A stretch of 64,000 bases of DNA from Blasia pusilla (GCA_050084515.1 CM114271.1:44392001-44456000), one strand, 5' to 3'; counted from the stretch's first letter, positions 24,553 to 36,357 are shown. Translations and numbers: made by a program. Notes: generated from the sequence alone by a model not told the origin.

Positions 24553-25582
24553 CGCTCTCGAATTCCCCCACCCTGCTAAAAGTCGCTGCGAACCGACCAA
24601 TCAAGCCCACGGCCACTAAGCAAACTGATGAATGCGTCTCCTAAGAAGATGAATTGGAGAGTCCCTTCCTTCTTCACGTCCTCTCGGCACCTATCTTCCT
24701 CATCCCAGCAGACCAATAAGCGATCAATTGATCCTAGCGCCGATTGCGACTCCGCCCGTCTCCACTGTCTCAATTGCAGCCGTCGCTAAGCAGGGTACAA
24801 ATACGAAACGCACTTCAAAATCAGGCCGCGCTCGCTTGCTGGCGAAGGCTGCGCATTCCCTGAACACCCAACGCAACACTGTCGAGAGTCGATCTGCGAG
24901 ATACAGAATCGAAGAGAAGCAATCAATCAGATGTTTCGGGACGAAGCGTGCTGTACTTGTTGTCTCTCGCTTCTTGCGGTCTTGTGCGTTCCAGGACAAG
25001 GCGACCCCCGAACATGACGGGCGCTCGAGCCGGCCGGGAGGATAAAATTCCCTTTCCCCCGCCTATCGCTTTTCGCGAAGCCGGGCAGCCTGGAAACTAA
25101 AAAATAAATAATAGTAATAATAACAATAAAGAAAGTTTGGATAACTATAATAAAAATGCGAATACGCACGAAAACATTTGCACGAAATTACGATTTCGTT
25201 TGAACCCGAACTGGTAACCTTTACAATGAAATGAAACGATGAAGTCGAAGCTTTGTCTCGGGACGCCGACTTGCAGGCCACGTGTCGATAATGCTATGGA
25301 GCTCTGCCCGGAAATGCAGATCTGGTTCTTATCGGTGCCGGAATACAGGTGTGCCGTCGTCAGCTGAATATATGGCGGCACGTTCCGCTGGGTTTTCTTA
25401 CCGCCACTGTAAATATCTCGGGCATGCCACGGTCATGGGATGGTTTGAAAACTCCTGAGTCCCTCACCCGTCCATGTGAATGATGCCGATATGGATATGT
25501 GGAATGATTCGTTCAATCCGGGCTTGACCACCATACAATCTGAAGCGTCAATTAACTGCGGTCAAATTTTCAACCCTACATC
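24553..25582. promoter_or_regulatory. Upstream region of the nuclease gene
   Basis: A GC-richer island (about 24600-25060) directly upstream of the start codon, unlike the AT-rich surroundings, is the likely 5' UTR and promoter. I could not identify a TATA box with confidence. Open frames on both strands here look like a by-product of base composition. Confidence 0.45.
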
Positions 25583-25662
25583 CTCTAAAAGTACCTCAAC
25601 CCACCTGGCTATGGTTTTCACACCGGTCCGGAGGACCATGTGGATAGAGGTACTTTTAGGGG
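25583..25662. repeat. Imperfect hairpin, ~27-bp arms
   Basis: 'ctctaaaagtacctcaaccc' at the left faces 'atagaggtacttttagggg' at the right, with roughly 28 bases between arms. It could be the tip of a small inverted-repeat element. No further structure seen. Confidence 0.55.
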
Positions 25663-27716
25663 CAGTCCCCATGGAATATATGGCAAAGGTCTTGTCGAGA
25701 AATGGTTTGTCATTAGTTACAACGATTTTCTATTGCGCATAACGGATCTCCACAGCTTTGTAGCCTGTCCAAGCCAATGAGCTTTGTGGCGAGCTTAGGT
25801 TGTGGGAGACGTCAACGATAGAGGCCCATTTAGTGGTAGTCACATCTCTCTAGGTGTTGCTAATATTGTCTCTATTGTCGGTGTATACAGCCGATAGGGG
25901 GTTGCTCCATCTTCTTTTTCCGGGCTGGTTGTGGCCTTCACATACTCGACTCTTCGAGTCCCCCCTTTTTGGAATTCCGGATGGGTTTTCCATCACCCAC
26001 TTTTTTTATTGAGACGTCTTTTCCCTCTTTTGGGTCATAAGCCGAAGGCCTCGAACTTGGTTTGGCAAGATGGATGGTACTTTCAAGCTACTTCACCAAC
26101 GGTAATGCAAGGTGTAGCAGTTTCCAATGTCTTGAACTTCTTACATACCATTGGGCTCCATAACCAACGTCAGGCACTTTCATCTGCTGTAATGAAGGAA
26201 ATAGTACTAGGCAATTCTGTCCCCTCCGGCCTCATATCGGATCATGGTGCAAGTTGAGCTTATGCATGTGGGTCGGAAGTCAATTGTTTGAATAGTCAAC
26301 CATGTATCGAAATTCTATGAGATCTTGGAACAAGCTGCGGTCCTTCTCCAACCCAAGGATTTGCTTGATGATTCTACGCCATGATTTTTATAGCGTAGAA
26401 TGACCAAAGACCACTCTTTGGTCTGTGGAATCTCAATCGTCGAATCTTCATCGTAAACATCCTACGACCAATGAAAAGCTCCATAGGGAGTGCCCCTTAA
26501 AGGGCATGTCTAGTAGTCTACAAAGGGTGGAAAGAAAATTGACCGTAGTTACTTAACGCCGCAAATCACAATGCATAGTGGTAAAACCTTGGTTTGTATC
26601 GAGATCTTCCCATGAGTTGCTTTTCTTACAAATTCTAGTAATCGGTGTCTTGTGCTCCGCACGAGTGAAAGAAGCATGCCTTCTCATCTAGTTTAGTTAT
26701 ATAAAACTAAGGTATCGGAGGGGACATGTGTCAAAACCATATACAACCCCAAAGGATAGGTGTCGAGTAGAGAGATGTTTGTTACTCAAACCTCTATTGT
26801 TAATAATATTATAGATTCTAAATGAGTATAAACTTCTAAAAATATTGGTCCTTATCATCTAGCAAGAGGTAATTTTTTATAGATTATATTTCTTGTGGTG
26901 ATCGAATATTTTGCAGTTGCTTTCTTACATTATAATACAAACAAAAAACTGAATCTTAAACCAAAAGCACAAAAAATATGGAATTAAGATTGAGATGTAT
27001 GTGCATCCACGCCTCTTTATGTGGAAAAAAAGGAGGAAAATTCACAATTACTACGATGTGTCTCATGTGTATACATTTGAGGTATGTAGACTTGCCATGT
27101 GAAGGGTTGGAACGAAATTAGGATATAACACTTGGATGTGTCTTGTGTAGGGACTAGTAAGAATGCTTGTATGATGCATCAGCATAAAAACTTAAACATT
27201 AAAATGATGGAATTTGAAGAGTTTATTTTTATGCAATAATATCCGACAAATCTGCAAACACCTATACATAATTGCCTCATTCATATGAATTTTTTTGTTG
27301 TGTCTCTTATCAAAGGATAGTATGACATCCAATTTTGATTAAACACTTCCTTCTCTTTTCAGGATTTTTTGGCAAGTACCCATATTTTTATTTAAAATCA
27401 TTAATAGAATAATGATATATATGATATAAATTTTGGAGCTCACCTTCCCTAGATTAGACCCATCGTGGGATCCGTGATACAATGCGATTTACATTTATGG
27501 AGTCGGAATTCTCTCTTGTAGAGTGGGCTAGGATTGATAAGAGATCACAAATTGAGATTTTGTTGCAAATTATCTCTTGATTCTCCATAATCATCTAGAT
27601 TCCCAAAGTTGGGTGGATCACTAGTGCTAAAAAGGTACGAGAGAAGAACTAGAGTTGCTCCTTGAGATATCGACACTTATGTTTTGATAGCGATTTGATT
27701 AGAGAGCTGTGAAGAA
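25663..27716. other. Spacer, no gene recognised
   Basis: It contains a 108-codon open frame at 25931-26257 (+) that resembles nothing I know. Beyond 26700 it is strongly AT-rich. Confidence 0.45.
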
Positions 27717-28170
27717 GTGAGAAGGAGAGATCTCATTCTATTGGAACTTAAGTTTCGATACAACCTGTTGGCTGACGTGGTTCAAAAGGGCAAGGAACGC
27801 CGCTATGTGGTGTATCTTTCCCTACATGAGAGATTGAACAAGTTAGGTGCAACTATTTTGGAATATCTAGCATTAGTATTTTGTAGCGGTTGTTGTGAAG
27901 TATTTGGGATTTGCTATCTACGGAGCTAGTGGAGTGGAGGGATGGGAACTTAAGTTTTGATTTAGGTGTGAGAGGTGAGCTCCCTCCACGAAGCAATCAA
28001 GGAGTAGATCGGCGTAAGAGGGAATTAGAACTCAAGTTATGATTTAGCAATGATTAAGTGACAATACCTTTGAATTATGCGGTGGTCATCTCCACATCGT
28101 GACGAGACATGCCGTATGTGACAATAGAGCAATTGAGGAAGTTAGAACTTGAGTTCCAATTTGATCATAG
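27717..28170 (+). repeat. Imperfect short repeats around GAACTTAAGTT
   Basis: The phrase GAACTTAAGTTTYGAT or close variants recurs at about 27747, 27949, 28029 and 28147. Companion phrases (a 'gacaatagagcaattgag' / 'gacaaggaagcaattgag' pair at about 28120 and 28240) repeat as well. A 70-codon open frame at 27717-27929 covers part of it and is not a recognised gene. Confidence 0.4.
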
Positions 28171-28189
28171 TTTAGCCTTCACGTGTTGT

Positions 28190-29290
28190 AGCTGTATGGT
28201 GATCATCCCTAGAGCATAGCACAACATGTTCCATATGACAAGGAAGCAATTGAGAAAATGTCGTAGGTGTCATCTGTTGCAAGTAGACATAGTCTCCTTG
28301 ATGAAACCTCTGGATATTAGGTCGATAACGACCTCCCCGAATAGTCGCATACCTCAACGTATCCCAATGTTACGCAATAGCCAAGTTCCCAAATGCCATG
28401 GGCATGACTCTCCGAAACAACTCAGCCCTTTGAGAACATGCTCGTATCCATACATCAGGGTCATCATGATTCAACACCTCACCAACATCTCGACGAATGG
28501 CCGCAGGTAAATCTGGCTCTCGGCCATAAAGCAACAAGTATGGTGAGAAAGACGCTAAGGATGCTTTCCTGCTGAATCTATATCCCATCGCCAACCACGG
28601 CAACTGAAAGGTCCCAATCTCCTAGGTGATCTCTCTACAAGCCATACTTGTGTAGTCCTCTCTTCACCGTCTGCACCACTCGCTCCGCTAGTCCATCCGC
28701 CTCAAGATGACCTCGCGAAGTAGTGCGGTGGTCGATGAGTGCCTGATCACACAAGGCCTGAAACTCCCCTCGGAACTCTGTATCCTGGTCTGTCAACGCC
28801 TCAGTTGGTGCGCCGTAATGACTCAACACTCGATCTAGGAAGGCATACGCTACTCCCTCACTTGCTTTGTCAGGCAATGCAACCAACTCTATCCACTTCG
28901 AGAAGTGCTCGACCATCACCAACACATAACGACTATGGCGCTCCGTCAAAGGCAAAGGTCCTACAAAATCCAAACTCCATCTATAACCTAAACCCATGAT
29001 TGGAAGTGGATGCAACTGTGGAGTCAAACCATTGAACGATGCTCAAATTCGATCACACACCATGCACTGGCAACAAACTACTGAATGTCACTCTGCATGC
29101 CTTGCCACCAATACTGAATCTGGAGCAAGTTGTATGTCCGCTTCACTCCAAAATGACCCAACTCCTCGAGGGCATGACGCACCAAACGTGCTCTATATGA
29201 AGGATGAGGCACTACACGCACTCTACCATCCTCCCACATTATATTTATATATATATATGTCCCCTCCCACCGGAACCGTCTAGCTCGCTA
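28190..29290 (-). pseudogene. E4 integrase
   Basis: 29027-28635 is an open stretch with 'PLPIMGLGYRWSLDFVGPLPL' (first Asp), LTDQDTEFRGEF (second Asp) and EADGLAERVVQTVKRGL (Glu), the DDE core of a Ty3/gypsy integrase. The HHCC zinc part lies at 29290-29060. After a TAG at about 28632 the frame continues with LPWLAMGYRFSRKASLASF and 'GDYVYLQQM', then is lost near 28260 before any PHD finger. It would insert the element cDNA. Confidence 0.8.
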
Positions 29291-29299
29291 TAGGATCCG

Positions 29300-31011
29300 A
29301 TCCCGCTCTCTAGCACCCATTGTGCTCGCGAAGCTATTGGTACGCAGGTACTCCAAGACCACTCCATCGTCGTGAATATCTCGGCCACCTTTTGTCTCCT
29401 CATCGGCCTCTGGATCTAAGGAATATCCATTAAACCTCGCCTTCGAAGTCTCGGCAATTTGGCTCTCCATAGCCAACAAGCCCAAATAGGCTGACGCATG
29501 CCATCTTGGCACCAACTCCTCATCACTCTCACCATGCCAACAAGCTCCAATCGCATCTCGTTGACTCGCGCATGATATACGGCCCAAACCATCTGCATCT
29601 TGGTTGAGCATCCCAGGTGTATGCACCACCTTAAAGTCATACTCCTACAACAAAAGAGCCCACCTCACAAGCTTCCCTGTAAGCTTGTCGGACTCCATCA
29701 ACCACTTAAGTGGCTGATGATCAGTAATGATAGTAAAGGGATTGCCGAATAGGTAACATCTAAAATGAGCGACAACCCACACTACAACCAAGCATTCACC
29801 CTCATACAAGCTATACTTTGCCTTTGCAATGTTGTTCGAGCGACTAGCATAAGCCACCACGAACTCTCTACCATCATCGTCATGTTGGGTGAGCACGGCT
29901 CCAAGCCCCAACATGCTCCAATCGGTATGCAAGTAGAAATTATGATCCATGATTGGTCTCCTCAATATGAGCGCGGACGTCATTCTGTCCTTGAGCATGT
30001 GAAATGCTCTCTCTTGCTCATCCCCCCAGTGCCACTCCTAATCCACCTTGGTCATCAAGGTTAGCGGCTTCGCAATCGAATTGAAACCCTTGACGTGCCG
30101 TCGATAGAAGTTCGCCAATCCCATGAATGCACGAACTCGACTCACATCTGTAGGGCGTGGAATACGTGAAATAGCCTCTACCTTCTTCTATTGCACACCA
30201 AAGCCCCAAGGGTATATCGTATGACCCAAGTACTCAATGTGGTCGTAGAGGAACTTGCACTTGCCTAGATATAGCTTCAGCCCATGTAACTGCAATCGAC
30301 AGAACACCTCCTCTAGATGTCGCTCATGCTCCTCAACCGTGGCACTAAAGACTACGATGTCATCAATATAACACCTAGCAAAATCCAGACCTGCCAAGAT
30401 CCTATCCATGACCCTCTGAAACTCAACCAGGCGTTCTTTAACCTAAATGGTAAGAACCGCCAGTAGTACAAACAATCCTTCCCGTGAGGATCGATGCCCA
30501 AAAATATCGTCTTTTGCCTATCCTCCAATCTGATATGCAACTCATGGTATCCAGCTCGCAAATCCAATCAACTGAACACCTTTGCATGCCCAATCGCATC
30601 AAAGATCTCCTCAGCGGTGGGCATGGCATACCTGTCAGCCTTTTTCTACCGATTGATAGATCGGTAATCTCCACACATTCGCATATCAGTCCAGTTGCCA
30701 TGCACATCCTTCTTGGCGGGCATGACAGTGGCAGTTGCATACTCTCCATGCGACATCTCCACTAGTTCTGCTCCAACCAAGTCCTGGCTCCTACTCTGAA
30801 TCATAGCCCTCTCCATGTCACTTTACTTGTAGGGTTGACAGAAGTTTGACGTGTCACTCGACAATTCAATGCGGATCCCTAGACCCTTCAGCGTACCCAA
30901 ATCATGCATACTAAATGCAAAATAGCTCCTATAATTCCTAAGGAACTGGTGTATCCGACGCCGCTCTCCTCCTATCAACTTAGGGCCCATATCTGGCTCC
31001 CAAGTCTCCAT
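29300..31011 (-). pseudogene. E4 reverse transcriptase and RNase H
   Basis: From high to low coordinates: the thumb-proximal start 'MGPKLIGGERRRIHQF' (30990), 'SHGEYATATVMPAKKD' (about 30730), 'MDLRAGYHELHI' (30567), 'CYIDDIVVFS' with the catalytic Asp pair (about 30370), 'KCKFLYDHIEYLGH', then RNase H 'LHTDWSMLGLGAVLTQHDDD' (about 29940) and 'YEGECLVVVWVVAHFRCYL'. The LPFGLKN motif reads LPFRLKNAW. At least three frame breaks, so it is non-functional. Confidence 0.8.
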
Positions 31012-31019
31012 CGTGACTA

Positions 31020-32285
31020 TGATAGGACTCTCCGGTACGAATGTCGGTGGTTGTTATGGTGCAATCCCGTTTGGGACAATAGAACTCCCATCTCCACGTG
31101 CAGTACATGGAGCCACGCTCGATGTTGTGGCTATCATCTCTTGGAGTACATGCAAAACATCCCAAGAAGTCCAAGGGTGTGTCTCTCGATCACCCCTAGT
31201 GTGTCGATCTCCTCGGGTCTCGCCCCCCAGCCACTGCCTCAACCGTCTCTATAGGCATGGGGCTCACCAACGCAACAACTATGATCTGTCACATCCTCAA
31301 ACTACGCTGCTCAACTACTCCTAACCTGAAAATCCATCTCAAGCAATTCAAGTCCATCGCCTAACCCAAGACATGATGTCATGATGCCTTCGATAGTGAT
31401 GGTACTGCCGTCACTCCTATGGGGAATCCCATCGCTCGCTCTCGCTCATTGACGTTGGGCTCCACCAACCTATGTACTTGGTCATCCTAAACCAAGCCAG
31501 GTCCGGCCTCCTTGAATGCATGGGAAGTGGGAAAACTCACCAATGTGGGAAAGGCAGCTCGTGGCATGCCAACTCTTCATAGCAGCAATCTTGCCTACCA
31601 AGGGTTCCTCTGACCCGTCACACTCTAGTGCAAATATCTCGCTCCATGCGGTCTCCACATGCTCAATGGCTAAGCGTCAAAGCTCCTCAGTCAAGCCCCA
31701 AAGCGGCACCTCTCCTCCACGAACTGATGCGGCTACAATGACACTCCTCTCCATAAAAATGTCAAGAACGGGAGTATCCTCTGCATGGACATGTTTCTCA
31801 ATCAAATCACTAGGCCAAGTGATGGCACTGCTAAATGCTGCTAAGGTCACCATCTCTCCAGGCCATCGCTCGATCACTGCACCTATCAATCGAATGGGTA
31901 ATGAGCTAAGGCGCCCATCACCTGACTGCCATCTTGGTATGTAGGACGCTGACTCCTTCCAGTAATCCAGGGAAAACCCCATTGGGTATAACACTGCTCC
32001 ACCAACCAAGACGTCGTAGGACTCTACATCAGTCACTATGCCCTTGGCTTACACCACGGACACCGCGTAGGATGTCCCGGGCGAATCCTCACCACGACCT
32101 CATGTCACGTCATATATTGTGTGGAACTCGCTCCACCCAAGGATGTATGTATTCAGAATGGACAACGCTCCACATCGGCTCTCGTCAAGCCCAATCCTCT
32201 GAATGACGCTTTCCCCAATATCAGGGGTTATGCTCCTAAATCCAACAAGACGCGCTGCGGACTAAAAGCTCTACCTCCGAGACAC
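31020..32285 (-). pseudogene. E4 protease-like region joined directly to the pre-RT linker
   Basis: 32285-31930 carries the protease tail and 'YILGWSEFH'. 32036-31677 is an open stretch with 'ESYDVLVGGAVLYPMGFSLD' and 'VPLWGLTEEL'. After the missing methyltransferase (junction about 31577) the linker 'PHIGEFSHFPCIQGGRTW' type sequence continues to 31020. Useful as a natural example of the element without the methyltransferase. Confidence 0.65.
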
Positions 32286-32808
32286 CATGCATTTGGCAAC
32301 AAACTGCTGAACGTCAGTCTGCATGCCTGGCCACCAATACTGAATCTAGAGCAAGCTATACGTCTGCTTCACTCCAAAATGACCCAACTCCTGGTAGGCA
32401 TGACGCACCAAATGTGCTCTCTATGAAGGATGAGGCACTACACGCACACTACCGTCCTCCCACACTCGCAACACATGTGTGCCCTCCCACCGAAAGCGTC
32501 TAGCTCGCTGTAGGATCCCATCCTGCTCTCTAGCACCCATTGTGCTTGCAATGCTGCCAATATGTAGGTACTCCAAGACCATTCTATCATCTTAAATATC
32601 TCAGCCACTTGTCGTCTCCTCACCGACCTCTGGATCTAATGACTCTCCATCAGACCTCGCCATCGAAGTCTCAGCAATTTGGCTCTCCATAGCCAACAAG
32701 CCCAAATAGGCTGACACATGCCATCCTGGCAATGACTCCTCCTCATCACTCTCACCATGCCAATGAGCTCTAGTTGCATCTCGCTAACTTGGGCATGGGT
32801 TACGGCTC
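32286..32808 (-). pseudogene. E3 integrase N-terminal piece, left of the E2 insertion
   Basis: On the minus strand it continues the frame that stops at 50058 on the other side of E2. It has 'LLAMESQIAETSMARSDG', 'TMGAREQDGILQRARRF', 'WEGTHVLRVWEDGSVRVVPH' and the zinc-binding 'HAYQELGHFGVKQTY...GMQTDVQQFVAKCM'. The homology to other copies crosses the E2 insertion point without gap apart from 3-4 duplicated bases. It ends by an abrupt fusion to E4 protease sequence at about 32285. Confidence 0.75.
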
Positions 32809-33174
32809 TATCATGACCATACGGATTATGTCGTAGAGTATAGCGTGCTAGTAGAGGCCGTACCTTATGTAGGGTCGTAGTGTCTAGGTAGAAATGCGGT
32901 TTCATACATAGGGTTGGGGGTTACTCCGTTGAGGGTGACTTTTCCAATAGGGCCCGCTCTTAGGTTGGAGGATATAGTGTGGAGTGCACTCAAAGAACAG
33001 TAAGTTCTTTGAGTTGAGCATGTTGCGTTGGGAGTTAGCCTTGGTAGTGAGTAGAGCTCTTGGCTATGGTGGTTCCCGCAAGCTTTGACCTGGATTCTCC
33101 CATTGTGGAGTGGGTTTGGCTCGATTTTATGTGATTCTATATGTGTTTTATGAAAGTAGGTCTTTCACGGATTT
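32809..33174 (+). repeat. E2 left terminal repeat A1
   Basis: 366 bp matching 49584-49950 at about 96%. It begins TATCATGACC where the right copy has TGTCATGACC, so the terminal TG has mutated to TA. It ends 'tttcacggattt' and runs into unrelated leader sequence instead of repeat B. Confidence 0.9.
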
Positions 33175-34686
33175 CACTCAAAGAATTGGAGTAGATCCAT
33201 TGTAGCTTCGATCGTGGATCAGTACGATCTGGTTAGGGCTGGTTGTGTACTCAGCCGTGGATGTTTGTGGCTTGTGGCCTATGTTGGAGGTGGGAATCTG
33301 GTGCATGGTTGGTTGGGAAAGAAGCGCCTTGCTAAGAGCTTTCCAATGCGCTTTAGATTGCCGGATTTTGTGAAGGGAGTTGGAAGTTATCAAGGATTGA
33401 AGATTCTGGTTCGTGTTCGACGGTTTTCTGATGTGGAGAGCTTGGAGTGCGGAAGCTCTGTTGAAGTTCATCGAGATTGGGTGAGAGGTTCCTGTTGCTA
33501 CCTGTATAGTGATCTCATGTGAAGCTATCTGCTTGAGTGTGTGGAGCGTTGCGGATTTCTGTGTGCATGAATCTGGGCGGAAGCGCTGTCGGATTTGTGA
33601 TTCTTGAGGTGTATGGACAACAAGTTTGTCTGATTTTTAGCTCAGAGTACAGAGCTTGATTGTAGCTGATTTTTTGTGGAGAGATAACTATGGTGGCCAA
33701 TTGAATTCTAGTTGAAATAGATTAAATTTTGGTTGAGGATTTGTGGAGTAATTGCTGATCAAAATTTCATGGACTAGCTCAAGGTCTGGCTATGGTGGAT
33801 AGCAGATCGGAGGGGCCGGTTGGTTGGTGACTCGTCCATTTTTTGAGATGCCTATCCCATTGGGGGTGCCGTGGTTGGGCCTCTCTCCATAGCGAGGCAT
33901 GGCAAATAGGGAAATAGGGGCATTTCTCGAGCATTTCTCGGCGCTTCGAGGCTTCGAGGCAACTCGTGGTAGCTCGGGGTGAGTGGGCATGAGAGGCGGA
34001 GTAAGGAGTAAGGAGCAAGCTTGCTTGGGCGTGAGGAAATTTTTGCAAGATTTTTGAGTTGAGTGTTGCATAAATGGTCACCCATCTTTGGGCTATTCTG
34101 CCTGGAAGATGCTTAACTGCTAAGTTCTTAACTATGCTAGTGTACACACTGGTGTAGCTCATTTGGTGCTATTTGGAGATGTGTTAGGCGCTTTATGCAT
34201 CTCGGGTTTTTGGTTGATGGACCTCTAGCGCATATTACCGTGTGGCCTCTCCATGCAGGTGATATTTTCATGTGCTGCGAGTGCGACTAGCACGTCATCA
34301 ACCAGCGGCGGAGTAGCTATTGCGTTAGAATTGTGTGGTGGGTTTTGTGGATTCAGGGGGCGCCACATTTGGTGGATTGTGTTATCTTGATTTCCATTTG
34401 CGATTGGAGGGTTGTCGTTAGACTTCCTGTGTTTGGATCCCCTCCATCGTTGCTTCTTGCTTGCGCGCCCATTCTTAGGGTTGACGCTGATTTCCAGAGT
34501 AGTTTTACTCCTATGTGCTACCGGTAGTGAGGCTGGAGTGATGACCAGTAGATCATGGGAGGGTATTTTTGGTGATGACAGGTTAGGTTGCCCACATCCA
34601 TAGCTAGTAGAGCTAGAATAGTACAGTGACATCGACGTCACTTGGTTACTTAGTGGTGGTGATTTGGTGGTGGTGCGGCATCGGCG
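33175..34686 (+). other. E2 leader (5' untranslated region)
   Basis: About 1.5 kb without a sustained frame in sense orientation. I see no canonical plant tRNA primer-binding site just after A1; the nearest TGG-beginning stretch is 'tggagtagatcc' at about 33188, which I cannot match to a tRNA. A 5S-rRNA-like segment lies in antisense at 34063-34160. Confidence 0.6.
34063..34160 (-). pseudogene. 5S rRNA-like segment in the E2 leader
   Basis: Minus-strand sequence has ACACCAG, then AGAACTTAGCAGTTAAGC, then GATGGGTGACC. Plant 5S rRNA has ATACCAG, AGAACTCCGAAGTTAAGC and GATGGGTGACC. The distance between TTAAGC and GATGGG is 24 bases in both, and ACCAG to TTAAGC is 37 here against 39 in 5S. These are the internal promoter boxes of 5S genes. 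Sequence between boxes has drifted, so it is not a functional rRNA gene. It may be a 5S-derived SINE head or a captured promoter. E1 shows nothing comparable. Confidence 0.6.
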
Positions 34687-36357
34687 TTGGTCATCACGGA
34701 GCTGTCTGGTGGTCGGGTTGGGGACCGTGGTGCGGACAATGGTGGTTTTACACGGAGTGGATTGAGGTATCGGCTACCTTTTCCACTTCCGAAGGTTGAT
34801 GAGGACGAGGACGAGGGTGTTCCAAACACTGAGTCTTCTACGTTGTTATCGAGTGTTGCAGCTCCATTGATTTGGGACATGGACGGGATATATGAGGCCA
34901 TGAAGGGCCCACGAGGATACTCGGGTGCAGTGGGCACCATTGAGTTGGAGGACTTCATTCAGGAGTTTGATACATGGTGTGATATGCAAATGTTGCGGAA
35001 CGCCACGTTGTTTACACCCTTCTTGGCTTGGAAGGGGTTGTTTCAGCACTTGGAGGGACCACCCATGGACGATTACCATGAGTTTAGGAGGGACCATGTT
35101 GCTGAGATTGAGGCATGGAGACAATATTGGTCTCTAGGCTATGTGTCTATCACCCATGGTGGTATTGGTAGTAGTGCTCCTACTGTGCTAGCCAACCCGA
35201 CGTTGAGTGGTACGAGTACGAGTCGGAGTGGGGGTACCAGTGGAGGTACCCATGGAGGTACTAGTGGGGGTACTAGTGGAGGTACTAGTCCCCCACCATC
35301 GTTCAGCCCGGTTGCAGAGTTCTTCGAGAGGTTGAAGAAGAACTATCAGGGAGTGAAGATAGAGAAGTTGAGGAGTCTTCAAGAATTTGAGCGAAACACT
35401 GGTGATAGTCTTCGTGAGGCATACACTCGTATGCGACGCTTGATTTCACGTACCCAGGGTGTGACTGAGGCTCAAGCAGTCCTATTTTGGTATGGGATCT
35501 TGGACAGAGAATTACGCCGCATGGTACGTGATGCTACTCTTATGAGTGATGATTCATCCACATTGCGCCATGTGTTTGCTCTATCTGAGAAGATTGAGCT
35601 TAACATGGTCGAGGAGAGAGTGGTGACATCCGCATTCAATAGGGATACAACAACTACTTCTCGTGTTCAACAGTCCACCTCACAGTCTTGTAGTAATGGT
35701 GGTGGTGGTAGTAGTAGTGGGAGTCGTGGGGGGTACACACGACCTCTGTTAGGTCCTAGAGGGACACTTGCGCAGAGACCATTGCCTTCATTTGTTGCCC
35801 CGCAGCAAGGACAGTCATGTTGGACATGTGGAGGTGATCATGTCAGGAGGTTTTGTCCCCAAGAGGATGGGAGACAAACTTTGGAGGATAGACCTCAATC
35901 AGCCCCAACTCAGTGTGATTATTGTGGGAGACCAGGTCATCCTCGAGAGCGTTGCTTTGATCTTCATCCAAAGTTGAGATCAGACCGCGGTTGTGGTGGA
36001 GTAGCTCCAAGAGGCCGAGGTGGTAAAGGTGGTAGGGGTGGTAGAGGTGGACCAGTGGTTGGAGAGCCTACGGTGGCTACCCCTACCACTACGACAAAGT
36101 CAGCTATGGCTGCCATGATTGAGCAATTGGAGCAGAGGTTGGCTAATATGGCTGGTATCCAACATAGAGCAGGTTCAGGAGCAGGGGCTTCCACCTCTTA
36201 TAGAGGGGATGATCTCTCTTATATGGCAAGTGCAGCACAGGCTGAGGCATCATCTGCAGTAACGAGAGGAACCACTCGAGCGTCAGAGCCACATGGTGCT
36301 ACTGTGGAGTTGGACCAACAGAGGGGTAAAGTTGGGAGGCATGCTAGGCTCCCCTAG
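34687..36357 (+). CDS. E2 Gag polyprotein
   Basis: Open frame of 556 residues. After an acidic N-terminus (DEDEDEG, residues 38-44) comes a capsid-like region (about 60-150), a Gly-Gly-Thr repeat linker (183-200) and a second helical region (205-310, with 'EKLRSLQEFERNTGDSLREA'). Then follow two CCHC zinc knuckles, C378-C390 (CWTCGGDHVRRFC) and C410-C423 (CDYCGRPGHPRERC), an Arg-Gly-rich stretch (434-456) and a helix with 'AAMIEQLEQRLANMAG'. Function: RNA binding and particle formation. Start chosen as the first Met of the frame; no independent evidence. It is the only intact gag in the window. The frame is lost at 36357, where pol-type sequence continues in another frame. Confidence 0.8.
   Translation: MVITELSGGRVGDRGADNGGFTRSGLRYRLPFPLPKVDEDEDEGVPNTESSTLLSSVAAPLIWDMDGIYEAMKGPRGYSGAVGTIELEDFIQEFDTWCDMQMLRNATLFTPFLAWKGLFQHLEGPPMDDYHEFRRDHVAEIEAWRQYWSLGYVSITHGGIGSSAPTVLANPTLSGTSTSRSGGTSGGTHGGTSGGTSGGTSPPPSFSPVAEFFERLKKNYQGVKIEKLRSLQEFERNTGDSLREAYTRMRRLISRTQGVTEAQAVLFWYGILDRELRRMVRDATLMSDDSSTLRHVFALSEKIELNMVEERVVTSAFNRDTTTTSRVQQSTSQSCSNGGGGSSSGSRGGYTRPLLGPRGTLAQRPLPSFVAPQQGQSCWTCGGDHVRRFCPQEDGRQTLEDRPQSAPTQCDYCGRPGHPRERCFDLHPKLRSDRGCGGVAPRGRGGKGGRGGRGGPVVGEPTVATPTTTTKSAMAAMIEQLEQRLANMAGIQHRAGSGAGASTSYRGDDLSYMASAAQAEASSAVTRGTTRASEPHGATVELDQQRGKVGRHARLP

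Larger units (their letters stand above)
28171..32285 (-). mobile_element. E4: truncated E-family copy lacking the methyltransferase module
   Basis: Minus-strand copy running from the protease (32285) to the integrase C-terminal region (28171). Its terminal repeats, gag and the PHD end are missing. It keeps the most complete RT of the minus-strand copies. Between protease and RT the whole C5-methyltransferase segment is missing: at about 31577 the linker 'EEPLVGKIAAM' is followed at once by the segment that in E3 lies after the methyltransferase. At 32285 it is joined to integrase sequence of another copy (E3). Confidence 0.75.

Noticed and set aside
24728-25045. 105-codon plus-strand frame upstream of the nuclease gene
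   Set aside because: It lies antisense in the GC-rich promoter/5' UTR island, has no domain and is likely a composition effect.
25931-26257. 108-codon open frame (+)
   Set aside because: No motif, no homologous copy in the window and no splice context; not supportable as a gene.
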